From Paraclostridium ghonii (GTDB taxonomy: Bacteria; Bacillota; Clostridia; Peptostreptococcales; Peptostreptococcaceae), in assembly GCF_023653455.1 (NCBI RefSeq), contig NZ_JAKEDR010000080.1:1-14713 (forward strand): a DNA stretch of 14,713 bases, in the 5' to 3' direction. Each line of letters opens with the position of its first letter. Position 1 is the stretch's first letter. The notes under the pieces are model-generated. The model was not told the DNA's origin. It did no database searches and saw nothing but the letters and a program-made list of their open reading frames with translations. Made by a program: the position numbers and the translations under genes. Below are positions 1 to 7,409 of the stretch, piece by piece.

Positions 1-1
1 T

Positions 2-39
2 ATCCACAATTTATTAAAAATGTTAATAACTTAGTGGAT
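2..39 (-). terminator. possible terminator hairpin downstream of proS (bacterial type)
   Basis: An outer inverted repeat (ATCCAC at 2-7, GTGGAT at 34-39) encloses an inner one (TATTAA/TTAATA, about 12-28). It lies 25 bases after the stop of the 571-residue ProRS gene, where a terminator would be expected. A U-tract would fall outside the window, so an intrinsic terminator cannot be confirmed. The stem is AT-rich and interrupted. Confidence 0.3.
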
Positions 40-63
40 TATATATACTATTTGTAATTTAAG

Positions 64-1779
64 CTATCCTAGTTTAACTTCGTTCTTAACAAATTCAGCC
101 TTTATTTTTTCATTTATTTCATCTAAAGATATTAATTCTTTTTCTGATTCACTTCTTAATTTAAACTCAACTTTTCCTTCAGTTATATCTTTACCTACTG
201 TTATTCTAATAGGTATTCCTATTAATTCAGAATCCTTGAATTTAACTCCTACTCTTTCATTTCTATCATCTAATAAAGTTTCTACTCCCATAGATGTTAA
301 CTCATTGTATATCTTTTCAGCAGCTTCCATGTGTTCAGCTTTTTTTACATTTACAGGAACTACAACTGCATGATATGGAGCTATTGCTAAAGGCCATATT
401 ATACCATTTTCATCATTATGTTGTTCTATTACAGCTGCAGCTGTTCTTTCAACACCTATTCCATAACATCCCATAACTATTGGCTTACTCTTCCCATCAC
501 TGTCTATGAAGTTTGCTCCCATAGATTCAGAATACTTAGTTCCTAATTTGAATATATGACCAACTTCAACACCTCTAGCTATTTCAAGTTTAGATCCACA
601 ACATATACATTTGTCTCCTTCTTGTACATTTCTAAAATCTCCAACTATTCCATCAAAATCTCTACCAAAATTAGCATTTCTTATATGATAATCAGTTTTG
701 TTTCCACCTACACCTATATTACTTTGCTCTGCTACTTCTTTATCTATAAATATATAATCAGCTTTCATTCCTATAGGACCAGCAAACCCTACTTCTGCAT
801 TAGTTAACTCTTTTACTACTTCTTCTCTTGCTAATTCAAACTCTATAACTTCACCTATAGCATTAACTACTTTAACTTCATTAACATCTCTATCTCCTCT
901 TACTAAAACAACAACCGTTTTTCCATCAGCTTCATATATTAATGTTTTAGCAAATGTGTCTGCCGTTGTATTAAAGAACTCACATAATTGTTCTATAGTA
1001 GTTACATTTGGAGTATGAACTGGTTCTAATTCTCTCATTTCTTCTTTAGCTTTTAATTCATCTACTGAGTTAGCTTTTTCTATATTTGCTGCATAATCAC
1101 AACCAGTACAGAATACTATTTCATCTTCACCTACTGGAGATTTAACCATAAATTCTGCTGAAGTTGATCCTCCTATTGCTCCTGAATCAGCTTGAACTGG
1201 ACTATTTTCTAAGTCACATCTTCTAAATATTTGTGTATATGCATCATACATATCTTGGTATGATTTATCTAATCCAGCTTCATCAACATCAAAGCTGTAT
1301 GCATCTTTCATTGTAAAAGACTTAGTTCTCATAACCCCAAATCTTGGTCTTCTTTCATCTCTGTATTTAGTTTGTATTTGATATAAATTTAAAGGCAGTT
1401 GTTTATATGATGTAATTTCTTGTCTTATTATATCTGTAAATACTTCTTCATGCGTAGGTCCTAAGCAATAATCTCTAGCATTTCTATCTTTTAGTCTAAA
1501 CATTTCTGCTCCCATTACATCCCATCTTCCTGATTCTTTCCATAATTCAGCTGGTATTAATGCAGCACATAATATTTCTTGACAATCTTTGTTGTTTAAT
1601 TCTTCTCTTATTATGTTTTCTATTTTCTTAAAAACTCTTATTCCCATAGGTAATTGATTATACACGCCTGATGACATTTTTTTTATCATACCAGCTCTCA
1701 TCATTAACTGATGACTAGTTATTTCCGCATCTGCTGGAACCTCTCTTAAAGTAGGCATAAACATTTTTGACATTTTCAT
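64..1779 (-). CDS. proS: prolyl-tRNA synthetase, bacterial type with editing insertion
   Basis: This class II synthetase charges tRNA-Pro with proline in the cytoplasm. At 571 residues it has the usual length of bacterial-type ProRS. Visible features are motif 1 around residues 38-60, GPTHEE at 107-112, motif 2 at about 138-160 (RDERRPRFG followed by [10 protein letters not shown]), and motif 3 [10 protein letters not shown] at 437-446. Residues about 224-410 form the INS (YbaK-like) editing domain that hydrolyses Ala-tRNA-Pro in this family. K278 in FAKTL matches the catalytic lysine K279 of the E. coli enzyme. Two cysteine pairs (C224/C227 and C391/C394) flank this insertion. The C-terminal anticodon-binding domain begins near residue 465. 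The ATG at 1777-1779 follows AGGAGG at 1790-1795, 10 bases upstream. It is the last gene before the window edge and has its own promoter and T-box, so it is controlled separately from the other proS. Confidence 0.95.
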   Translation of the reverse strand: MKMSKMFMPTLREVPADAEITSHQLMMRAGMIKKMSSGVYNQLPMGIRVFKKIENIIREELNNKDCQEILCAALIPAELWKESGRWDVMGAEMFRLKDRNARDYCLGPTHEEVFTDIIRQEITSYKQLPLNLYQIQTKYRDERRPRFGVMRTKSFTMKDAYSFDVDEAGLDKSYQDMYDAYTQIFRRCDLENSPVQADSGAIGGSTSAEFMVKSPVGEDEIVFCTGCDYAANIEKANSVDELKAKEEMRELEPVHTPNVTTIEQLCEFFNTTADTFAKTLIYEADGKTVVVLVRGDRDVNEVKVVNAIGEVIEFELAREEVVKELTNAEVGFAGPIGMKADYIFIDKEVAEQSNIGVGGNKTDYHIRNANFGRDFDGIVGDFRNVQEGDKCICCGSKLEIARGVEVGHIFKLGTKYSESMGANFIDSDGKSKPIVMGCYGIGVERTAAAVIEQHNDENGIIWPLAIAPYHAVVVPVNVKKAEHMEAAEKIYNELTSMGVETLLDDRNERVGVKFKDSELIGIPIRITVGKDITEGKVEFKLRSESEKELISLDEINEKIKAEFVKNEVKLG

Positions 1780-1787
1780 ATTTTTTC

Positions 1788-2053
1788 TTCCTCCTATTGA
1801 ACTTTTTTATAATCAAAAAAACCTTTCATCTCTAATAATAGAGACGAAAGGTTATATTTCCGCGGTACCACTCTAGTTAATTGATAAAATACTTTTATCA
1901 ATTCTCTTTATAGGATGTAACGGTCCTTCCCGTAAGAACTTTTTACCGTTCTTAAGCTCCAAGACTGGTTCAAAGAATAATTTTTAGAAACTTTCACCAA
2001 ATGTTTCCTCTCTGTAAAAAATAATATCTTTTACTATTTCTTTTCTTAGCTTT
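1788..2053 (-). repeat. 266-bp direct repeat, copy 1 (T-box plus Shine-Dalgarno)
   Basis: This block matches 3576-3841 at a constant offset of 1788 bases, with no gaps. I see one mismatch: + strand T at 1825 against C at 3613, in the terminator stem. The repeat runs from the Shine-Dalgarno site to the 5' part of the leader. The promoters and coding sequences outside it differ. Confidence 0.92.
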
Positions 2054-2071
2054 TTTATTTATAAATAAGTT
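1814..2071 (-). promoter_or_regulatory. T-box leader (proline type) of the 571-residue proS
   Basis: The leader RNA carries the conserved T-box AGAGUGGUACCGCGG (minus strand, about 1860-1874). Its UGGU can pair with the ACCA end of an uncharged tRNA whose discriminator base is A. Upstream, in GAACCAGUC, the best specifier candidate is CCA (1966-1968), a proline codon read by tRNA-Pro(UGG). A long terminator stem follows the antiterminator. In the T-box mechanism, uncharged tRNA-Pro stabilises the antiterminator and allows transcription of proS. The specifier assignment rests on sequence context and gene identity, not on a computed fold. The leader is almost identical to that of the other proS. 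Confidence 0.9.
1815..1853 (-). terminator. T-box terminator hairpin, copy 1
   Basis: A 14-base stem (1840-1853 with 1820-1833) contains one G-U pair and a 6-base loop, followed by a U-tract (1815-1821) in the minus-strand RNA. It overlaps the 3' side of the T-box antiterminator region, as expected for a transcriptional T-box switch. Confidence 0.85.
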
Positions 2072-2077
2072 GATTCT

Positions 2078-2106
2078 ATTTTATAGTAATTAATTTACCT
2101 TGTCAA
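2078..2106 (-). promoter_or_regulatory. sigma-A-like promoter for the 571-residue proS T-box transcript
   Basis: On the minus strand a perfect -35 TTGACA (2101-2106) is followed after 17 bases by -10 TAAAAT (2078-2083). Transcription would start near 2071, just before the T-box stem I. The promoter lies between the stop of the upstream proS (2124) and the leader, so this gene does not depend on read-through. Confidence 0.8.
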
Positions 2107-2123
2107 CGCCCTTAGTTCTCATT

Positions 2124-3569
2124 TTAATAAGCTTTCGCTATATAAACCATCTTATCTGCATCTTTGCCACAACAGAAACATCTATTTCCTAAATTTTCTT
2201 GTTCAAATGGTAAGCATCTTATTGTAGCCCCAGTTTCATCTTTTATATGTCTTTCACATTCATCATCTCCACACCACATAACTTTAACAAATCCTGGAGT
2301 TTCTTCTATTGTCTTTTTAAATTCTTCCATATTTTTCACTTCATATGTGTGTTCTTTTCTATGAGTTGTTGCTTTATTTAATAATGTATTATGAATATCT
2401 TCTAATAAAATTTCAATTGATTTTGATATATTATCTAAAGACATAGAATTTTTTTCTAATAAATCTCTTCTAAATACTATTGCTTGATTGTTCTCTGTAT
2501 CCTTTGGTCCTATTTCTATCCTAACAGGAACACCTTTCATTTCCCATTCATTAAATTTCCATCCTGGCGAGTAGTTAGCTCTATCATCTACTTCAACTCT
2601 TATTCCTTTAGACTTTAAACTACTGTATAGTTCATCAACTTTTCCCATTACATTTCCTTTTTTAGCAGCTATAGGAACTATAACAACTTGAGTTGGGGCT
2701 ACTCTTGGTGGCAATACTAAACCTCTATTATCACTATGAGTCATTATAAGTCCACCTATAAGTCTAGTTGATACTCCCCAAGAAGTATGATATGGATGAG
2801 CTAGTTTGCCATCTCTATCAGCAAATGTTATATCAAATGCCTCAGTAAAATGTTGCCCTAGAAAATGACTTGTGCCTGATTGTAAAGCTTTCCCATCATG
2901 CATTAATGCTTCTATAGTATAAGTTCTTTCTCCACCAGCAAATTTTTCACTTTCACTTTTTTGTCCTGATACAACTGGCATTGCCAATAACTCTTCACAC
3001 ATATCTTTATATATATTTAGTATTTTTATAGTTTCATCTTGTGCTTGCTCTGATGTTTCATGTAATGTATGTCCCTCTTGCCATAAAAATTCAGACGTTC
3101 TTAAAAATGGTCTAGTAGTTTTTTCCCACCTTACTACAGAGCACCACTGATTATATAAGTATGGTAATTCTCTATAAGATTTTAACCATTTAGAATACAT
3201 AGTACATATTATAGTTTCTGAAGTTGGTCTTACACATAATCTTTCTTCTAGTTCTTTATGTCCCCCATGCGTGACCCAAGCAACCTCTGGTGCAAACCCT
3301 TCTACATGTTGTGCTTCTTTTGTTAATAAACTTTCTGGTATCAATAATGGAAAATAACAATTTTCATGGCCAGTTTCTTTAAATTTTTTATCTAAATAAT
3401 TTTGGATATTTTCCCATATCGCATATCCATAAGGCTTTATAACCATAAATCCTTTAACTGGTGAATAATCAACTAAATCTGTCTTTGTTATAACATCAGT
3501 ATACCACTGTGGAAAGTCTATCTCCATTGCTGTTATCTCTTGAACAAATTGATTTGAATTCTTTCCCAT
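2124..3569 (-). CDS. proS: prolyl-tRNA synthetase, archaeal/eukaryotic type
   Basis: This is a second class II ProRS, of the type found in archaea, eukaryotes and some bacteria such as Thermus. The 481-residue length fits that type, and there is no INS editing insertion. Motif 1 lies near residues 38-60, RPTSET at 114-119, and motif 2 at about 147-165 ([20 protein letters not shown]). The glycine-rich motif 3 is around 264-275 ([13 protein letters not shown]). The C-terminal zinc domain is intact: C433, C438, C464 and C467 keep the C-x4-C and C-x2-C spacing of the Thermus enzyme. The protein ends in tyrosine, which is typical of this class. The ATG at 3567-3569 follows AGGAGG 8 bases upstream. 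It has its own T-box and promoter. Without an editing domain it may rely on other factors to clear mischarged tRNA; that is inference. Confidence 0.95.
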   Translation of the reverse strand: MGKNSNQFVQEITAMEIDFPQWYTDVITKTDLVDYSPVKGFMVIKPYGYAIWENIQNYLDKKFKETGHENCYFPLLIPESLLTKEAQHVEGFAPEVAWVTHGGHKELEERLCVRPTSETIICTMYSKWLKSYRELPYLYNQWCSVVRWEKTTRPFLRTSEFLWQEGHTLHETSEQAQDETIKILNIYKDMCEELLAMPVVSGQKSESEKFAGGERTYTIEALMHDGKALQSGTSHFLGQHFTEAFDITFADRDGKLAHPYHTSWGVSTRLIGGLIMTHSDNRGLVLPPRVAPTQVVIVPIAAKKGNVMGKVDELYSSLKSKGIRVEVDDRANYSPGWKFNEWEMKGVPVRIEIGPKDTENNQAIVFRRDLLEKNSMSLDNISKSIEILLEDIHNTLLNKATTHRKEHTYEVKNMEEFKKTIEETPGFVKVMWCGDDECERHIKDETGATIRCLPFEQENLGNRCFCCGKDADKMVYIAKAY

Positions 3570-3575
3570 TTTATT

Positions 3576-3841
3576 TTCCTCCTATTGAACTTTTTTATAA
3601 TCAAAAAAACCTCTCATCTCTAATAATAGAGACGAAAGGTTATATTTCCGCGGTACCACTCTAGTTAATTGATAAAATACTTTTATCAATTCTCTTTATA
3701 GGATGTAACGGTCCTTCCCGTAAGAACTTTTTACCGTTCTTAAGCTCCAAGACTGGTTCAAAGAATAATTTTTAGAAACTTTCACCAAATGTTTCCTCTC
3801 TGTAAAAAATAATATCTTTTACTATTTCTTTTCTTAGCTTT
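3576..3841 (-). repeat. 266-bp direct repeat, copy 2 (T-box plus Shine-Dalgarno)
   Basis: This is the partner of 1788-2053, in the same orientation and with one mismatch seen. The near-identity stops abruptly at both ends. That suggests a recent duplication or ongoing gene conversion of the regulatory region alone, because the two downstream enzymes are not close paralogues. Confidence 0.92.
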
Positions 3842-3854
3842 GATTTTTTTATTG
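3602..3854 (-). promoter_or_regulatory. T-box leader (proline type) of the 481-residue proS
   Basis: The T-box sequence, candidate CCA specifier (3754-3756) and antiterminator/terminator layout are the same as in the other leader. Uncharged tRNA-Pro should therefore induce both ProRS genes together. The single difference turns one A-U pair of the terminator stem into a G-U pair, so this copy's terminator may be slightly weaker. The 5' end is inferred from the promoter. Confidence 0.9.
3603..3641 (-). terminator. T-box terminator hairpin, copy 2
   Basis: The stem is formed by 3628-3641 and 3608-3621, with a 6-base loop and a U-tract at 3603-3609. It carries two G-U pairs where copy 1 has one, because of the C at 3613 on the + strand. 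Confidence 0.85.
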
Positions 3855-3860
3855 TATATA

Positions 3861-3889
3861 ATTGTATATAATTTATTTTAAATTGTCAA
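3861..3889 (-). promoter_or_regulatory. sigma-A-like promoter for the 481-residue proS, overlapping the end of ispF
   Basis: A minus-strand -35 TTGACA (3884-3889) lies inside the last codons of ispF (ATT GAC A). It is followed after 17 bases by -10 TACAAT (3861-3866). The 10-base segment holding the -10 is repeated directly downstream (TACAAT again at 3851-3856). Only the first copy has the right distance to the -35. Confidence 0.72.
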
Positions 3890-4358
3890 TGTTAATTAAT
3901 AAACAAATACTTTGTGCTGATATTCCCTCTTTATTACCTGTAAACCCTAATCCTTCTTCTGTTGTTGCTTTAACATTTATATTCGCTATATCAGTTCTTA
4001 AAACTCTTGCTATGTTTTCCCTCATTGTTTGTATATGTGGAGCCATTTTAGGAGCTTGAGCTATAATTGTTGCATCTAAGTTTCCTATTTCATAACCTTT
4101 ATCTTTTATTAAATTATATACATGTTCTAATAATTTAATACTATCTGCACCCTTATATTTTTCATCAGTATCAGGGAAGTGTTTACCTATATCTCCAAGG
4201 GCTAATGCTCCTAGTATTGAATCCATTATTGCATGAACTAAAACATCTGCATCTGAGTGACCTAACAACCCTTTTTCATGCTCTATTTCAACTCCACCTA
4301 ATATTAGTTTTCTGTTTTCAGCTAATTTATGAACATCATATCCCATTCCTACTCTCAT
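3873..4358 (-). CDS. ispF: 2-C-methyl-D-erythritol 2,4-cyclodiphosphate synthase
   Basis: IspF cyclises CDP-methylerythritol 2-phosphate to MEcPP, releasing CMP, in the MEP isoprenoid pathway. The 161-residue length is normal for the family. The metal ligands D8, H10 and H42 sit at the same numbers as in E. coli IspF. GHSDADVL (33-40), FPDTD (61-65) and the C-terminal [11 protein letters not shown] (131-141) are also present. ATG at 4356-4358 is preceded by GGAGG about 8 bases upstream. That site lies in the 16-base gap after ispD, so the two genes are very probably co-transcribed and consecutive enzymes are made together. The last codons contain the -35 box for the next gene. I see no terminator after ispF, so read-through into the proS T-box is possible and would be subject to it. 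Confidence 0.97.
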   Translation of the reverse strand: MRVGMGYDVHKLAENRKLILGGVEIEHEKGLLGHSDADVLVHAIMDSILGALALGDIGKHFPDTDEKYKGADSIKLLEHVYNLIKDKGYEIGNLDATIIAQAPKMAPHIQTMRENIARVLRTDIANINVKATTEEGLGFTGNKEGISAQSICLLINIDNLK

Positions 4359-4374
4359 TTTTTATCCTCCGCAA

Positions 4375-5055
4375 TTATATATTTTTCAAAATTTGTTCTC
4401 CAAATTCCAAGTCTTCTTGTGTAGTTATTTTTATATTATTATATGAACCTTCTATCATTTTAACGTTATATCCTATTTTTTCTACTAACATTGCATCATC
4501 AGTTCCATAATAATTGTTATTATATGCATCTTCATATGCTTTTGTTATAATATTATATTTAAAAACTTGAGGTGTTTGCACTGCCCATAGATAATTTCTA
4601 TTTGGGGTATCTACGATATTTCCATTGTCACTTACTATTTTTATTGTATCCTTTACTTTAACACCTACAACTATTGCGTTATGATTCTTAGCTTCCTTTA
4701 TAGATCTTTTTATTATATCATTTGTCACAAAAGGTCTTGCTCCATCATGTATTAATACTACTTCACAACCTTCTTTTAACTTTTTTATACCATTATATAC
4801 AGAATCTTGTCTTTCATTTCCTCCATATGCAATTTTTATATTTTCAAACCCATATTTATTTATAACATTTTTATTAAAATAATCTTTTTCATCTTCTCTT
4901 ATTACTACAACTATATCATCTATATTTTCACTATTATAGAATTTATCTATAGTGTGCGCTACTATTTCCTTATCATTTAGCTTTATAAATTGTTTATTTA
5001 TATCTTTCTTCATTCTACTTCCAGTTCCAGCTGCTACTATTACAACACCATTCAT
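4375..5055 (-). CDS. ispD: 2-C-methyl-D-erythritol 4-phosphate cytidylyltransferase
   Basis: IspD transfers CMP from CTP to methylerythritol 4-phosphate, two steps before IspF in the MEP pathway. At 226 residues it has the usual length. The nucleotide-binding start AAGTGSRM (8-15) with K21-Q-F is present. So are GGNERQDSV (78-86), HDGARPFV (103-110), the substrate-binding segment VKVKDTIK (132-139), AVQTPQVF (158-165) and TDDAML (185-190). ATG at 5053-5055 is preceded by GAGGTG 5 bases upstream. A terminator at 5113-5146 separates it from the PIN-TRAM gene, so a promoter is expected in the remaining 57 bases. That stretch is AT-rich with TATAAA-like hexamers, but I find no good -35. Confidence 0.96.
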   Translation of the reverse strand: MNGVVIVAAGTGSRMKKDINKQFIKLNDKEIVAHTIDKFYNSENIDDIVVVIREDEKDYFNKNVINKYGFENIKIAYGGNERQDSVYNGIKKLKEGCEVVLIHDGARPFVTNDIIKRSIKEAKNHNAIVVGVKVKDTIKIVSDNGNIVDTPNRNYLWAVQTPQVFKYNIITKAYEDAYNNNYYGTDDAMLVEKIGYNVKMIEGSYNNIKITTQEDLEFGEQILKNI

Positions 5056-5112
5056 ACAATCACCTCTTAAATAATGAATAAATAATTTATATATATTTTA
5101 ACATAGTAATAA

Positions 5113-5146
5113 TAAAAAAAGCCTTCAGAATTTTAATCTGAAGACT
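5113..5146 (-). terminator. intrinsic terminator after the PIN-TRAM gene
   Basis: The minus-strand hairpin AGUCUUCAGA / UCUGAAGGCU (5120-5146) has a short A/U loop and one G-U pair. It is followed by a run of seven U (5114-5120). It begins 5 bases after the stop codon and separates the PIN-TRAM gene from ispD-ispF. Confidence 0.88.
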
Positions 5147-5151
5147 TTTAT

Positions 5152-6240
5152 CTAATCAGCTTTAGGTTTTCCAAATATCATTCTTCCTGCTGGTGTTTGT
5201 AATACTGATGTAACTAAAACACTTATAGTTTGTCCCATATGTTTCTTTCCACCATCTACTACAATCATCGTACCATCATCTAGGTATGCTATACCTTGAT
5301 TAGATTCTTTACCTTCTTTAACAACTTGAACTATCATATGTTCTCCAGGTATAGCTACTGGTTTAATTGCATTAGCTAATTCATTTATATTAAGAACTTC
5401 CACACCTTGAACTTGAGCTACCTTATTTAAATTGTAGTCATTAGTTACAACTTTACCTTTAAGTGTTTGAGCTAACTTTAATAATTTTGCATCAACCTCT
5501 GCTATATCATCAAAATCTCTATTACTTATTTCAACTTCTATATTTAACTCTTTTTGAATTATATTAAGTATATCTAATCCTCTTCTACCTCTAACTCTTT
5601 TTAAATCGTCTGAAGAATCGGCTATATGTCTTAATTCATCTAGTACGAAAGTAGGAATTACAATTTTACCTTCTATAAATCCAGTTTGGCATATTTCCGC
5701 AATTCTACCGTCTATGATAACACTAGTGTCTAAAACTTTAGGTGGTATACTTTTTTCTTCTTTTTTAGAATTTTTATCTCTATTTACTGTTAGTTTTGTT
5801 AACTTATTTAAATTAAAAACATCATCCTTACTTTTTAATGCTATTCTACTCCCTAAATAACCTAGGAATACATATGTAAATAAAGATAGTAAGTTTCCTA
5901 ATATAGGTATCTTTAACATATATATTAATTGACTTACAAGATAAGCTATAACAAATCCAACTATTAACCCTATAGTCCCTAATATTATATCTGTTTGAGG
6001 ATATTTAGAAATTTCTCTATCCATAGCTTTTGCCATATGTTTAGATTTCTTCATAAGCCAAGGAGCTATTATGAAGAATATAAAACTTATTATCACTCCA
6101 ACAACTATAGGAGCCATAAATTTATATAACTCTGATCCCAATGAAATTTGAGGAAATTTTTTAACTAATGATATATATGTTGTCATACCTAACACGAATC
6201 CTACTAATGTAAGTATCGCTCTTATTATCTTAGATACCAA
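5152..6240 (-). CDS. membrane PIN-TRAM domain protein (YacL family)
   Basis: At 362 residues this protein matches the B. subtilis YacL family, conserved next to disA. The N-terminus has four likely membrane helices (about 5-25, 42-62, 84-106, 111-132). A basic linker (about 145-165) leads to a PIN ribonuclease-fold domain at about 168-285. Its acidic residues are visible: D171 in LDTSVIIDGR, E202 in LDELRHIA, D250, and D268 in VVTNDYN. A TRAM domain, a small nucleic-acid-binding beta-barrel, follows at about 295-355. The layout suggests a membrane-anchored RNA-binding or RNA-cleaving protein facing the cytoplasm; its physiological substrate is not known to me. The start codon is TTG (6238-6240), supported by a strong Shine-Dalgarno AGGGGGTG about 7 bases upstream. 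It has its own promoter and terminator, so it is a single-gene unit. Confidence 0.9.
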   Translation of the reverse strand: MVSKIIRAILTLVGFVLGMTTYISLVKKFPQISLGSELYKFMAPIVVGVIISFIFFIIAPWLMKKSKHMAKAMDREISKYPQTDIILGTIGLIVGFVIAYLVSQLIYMLKIPILGNLLSLFTYVFLGYLGSRIALKSKDDVFNLNKLTKLTVNRDKNSKKEEKSIPPKVLDTSVIIDGRIAEICQTGFIEGKIVIPTFVLDELRHIADSSDDLKRVRGRRGLDILNIIQKELNIEVEISNRDFDDIAEVDAKLLKLAQTLKGKVVTNDYNLNKVAQVQGVEVLNINELANAIKPVAIPGEHMIVQVVKEGKESNQGIAYLDDGTMIVVDGGKKHMGQTISVLVTSVLQTPAGRMIFGKPKAD

Positions 6241-6277
6241 ATTTTCACCCCCTGTATTTTTTCTTTAATATTTTCTT

Positions 6278-6305
6278 ATTATATCAAACTATTGAGTATA
6301 TTCAA
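6278..6305 (-). promoter_or_regulatory. sigma-A-like promoter for the PIN-TRAM gene
   Basis: Minus-strand -35 TTGAAT (6300-6305), a 16-base spacer and a perfect -10 TATAAT (6278-6283). It lies 37 bases or more upstream of the TTG start, in the gap after disA. Confidence 0.75.
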
Positions 6306-6309
6306 GAAC

Positions 6310-6337
6310 AATATTGTTTCAATTTTGATACAATATT
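6310..6337 (-). other. hairpin directly after the disA stop codon
   Basis: An 8-bp perfect inverted repeat (6310-6317 with 6330-6337), plus 4 inner pairs (TCAA/TTGA), begins at the base after the disA stop. There is no U-tract, so it is not a standard terminator. It may be a weak terminator or a 3'-end stability element for the radA-disA mRNA. Confidence 0.45.
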
Positions 6338-7408
6338 TTATATATGCCTATCTATAAGTGATAATTGTTGCATTTTTATAAGTCCATTTTTTATATATTT
6401 TGCTCTTATTTCACCTATTCCCTCAACATCATCTAAGTCTTGAATAGATGCACATAGTATATCTTGGAAATCTTCAAAATAATTAACTAAATTCTCTATT
6501 ATTGCACTTGGTAATCTGTGTATCTTATTTAATATCCTATACCCTCTTGGTCTAACTGGCATATCCATACTTTCTGAAAAACCTGTATAGCCTAACATTT
6601 TTGCTATATTTGCTAAATCAAGTAATTCCTCTGATGATAATGATATAATTTTTTTCTTAAATTCAGCTAAAGTCATATCATTTCTTTTATAATCTTTTAG
6701 TATTTGATTTTGGTCTATCTTTGTTGTTCCCATTAACTCATCAACCTGCATACTTAAAAGTGTACCTTCTATACCTAACTCTACTATATACTTTTCAATT
6801 ATATTTGTAACTCTCATAACCATTTCTATCTTTTGAACTACAAGTATAACGTCATATAGTGTTACTAAATCTTTAAATTCTAATGCATTTAAACTTATTA
6901 TAGCTTGGTCTAAAACAGCTTTATATTTTTCTAGAGTTTGTAATGCTTGATTAGCTTTAGTAAATATTTTTGATATGTCCTCTACTACATATTTTTTATC
7001 TCCTTGATATACAGTTATGACATTTCTTCTTTGAGATATAGCTATTACTATTCCACCTGTTTGCCTTGCAACCCTTTCAGCAGTTCTATGCCTAGTTCCT
7101 GTTTCTCCTGTTTGAATTGAATAGTCTGGTACAAGCTGAGCATTTGCATAAAGTATCTTTTTTATATCTGAACTTAAAACTATAGCCCCATCCATTTTTG
7201 CTAGTTCATATAAATATGCGGGAGAGTATTCTGCATTTATAGCAAATCCTCCATCAACAATACTCATAACTTCATCACTATCTGCAATTACAACAAGTCC
7301 TCCTGTTTTAGCCTTTAAAACGTGGTCTATTCCTAACCTAAGGTCTGTACCTGGAGATATCATTTTTAGCGTATTGATTGCTTTTTTTCCACTAAAAAAA
7401 TCATCCAT
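6338..7408 (-). CDS. disA: diadenylate cyclase DisA, DNA integrity scanning protein
   Basis: DisA makes c-di-AMP from two ATP and, in Bacillus, scans DNA for branched structures. The 356-residue length is normal. The N-terminal DAC domain carries both catalytic motifs: DGA at 73-75 and RHR at 106-108. A helical linker follows at about 150-290. The C-terminal helix-hairpin-helix DNA-binding domain includes DVEGIGEIRAKYI near 327-339. The ATG at 7406-7408 is one base after the radA stop. Its Shine-Dalgarno GGAGG is formed by the Gly-Gly codons near the end of radA, so translation is likely coupled and the genes share an mRNA. In B. subtilis RadA restrains DisA activity, which fits this tight pairing. 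Confidence 0.97.
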   Translation of the reverse strand: MDDFFSGKKAINTLKMISPGTDLRLGIDHVLKAKTGGLVVIADSDEVMSIVDGGFAINAEYSPAYLYELAKMDGAIVLSSDIKKILYANAQLVPDYSIQTGETGTRHRTAERVARQTGGIVIAISQRRNVITVYQGDKKYVVEDISKIFTKANQALQTLEKYKAVLDQAIISLNALEFKDLVTLYDVILVVQKIEMVMRVTNIIEKYIVELGIEGTLLSMQVDELMGTTKIDQNQILKDYKRNDMTLAEFKKKIISLSSEELLDLANIAKMLGYTGFSESMDMPVRPRGYRILNKIHRLPSAIIENLVNYFEDFQDILCASIQDLDDVEGIGEIRAKYIKNGLIKMQQLSLIDRHI

Positions 7409-7409
7409 T

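Noticed and set aside
6310..6337. Standard intrinsic terminator for disA
   Set aside because: The stem is present, but no U-tract follows on the minus strand, so I list it only as a hairpin.
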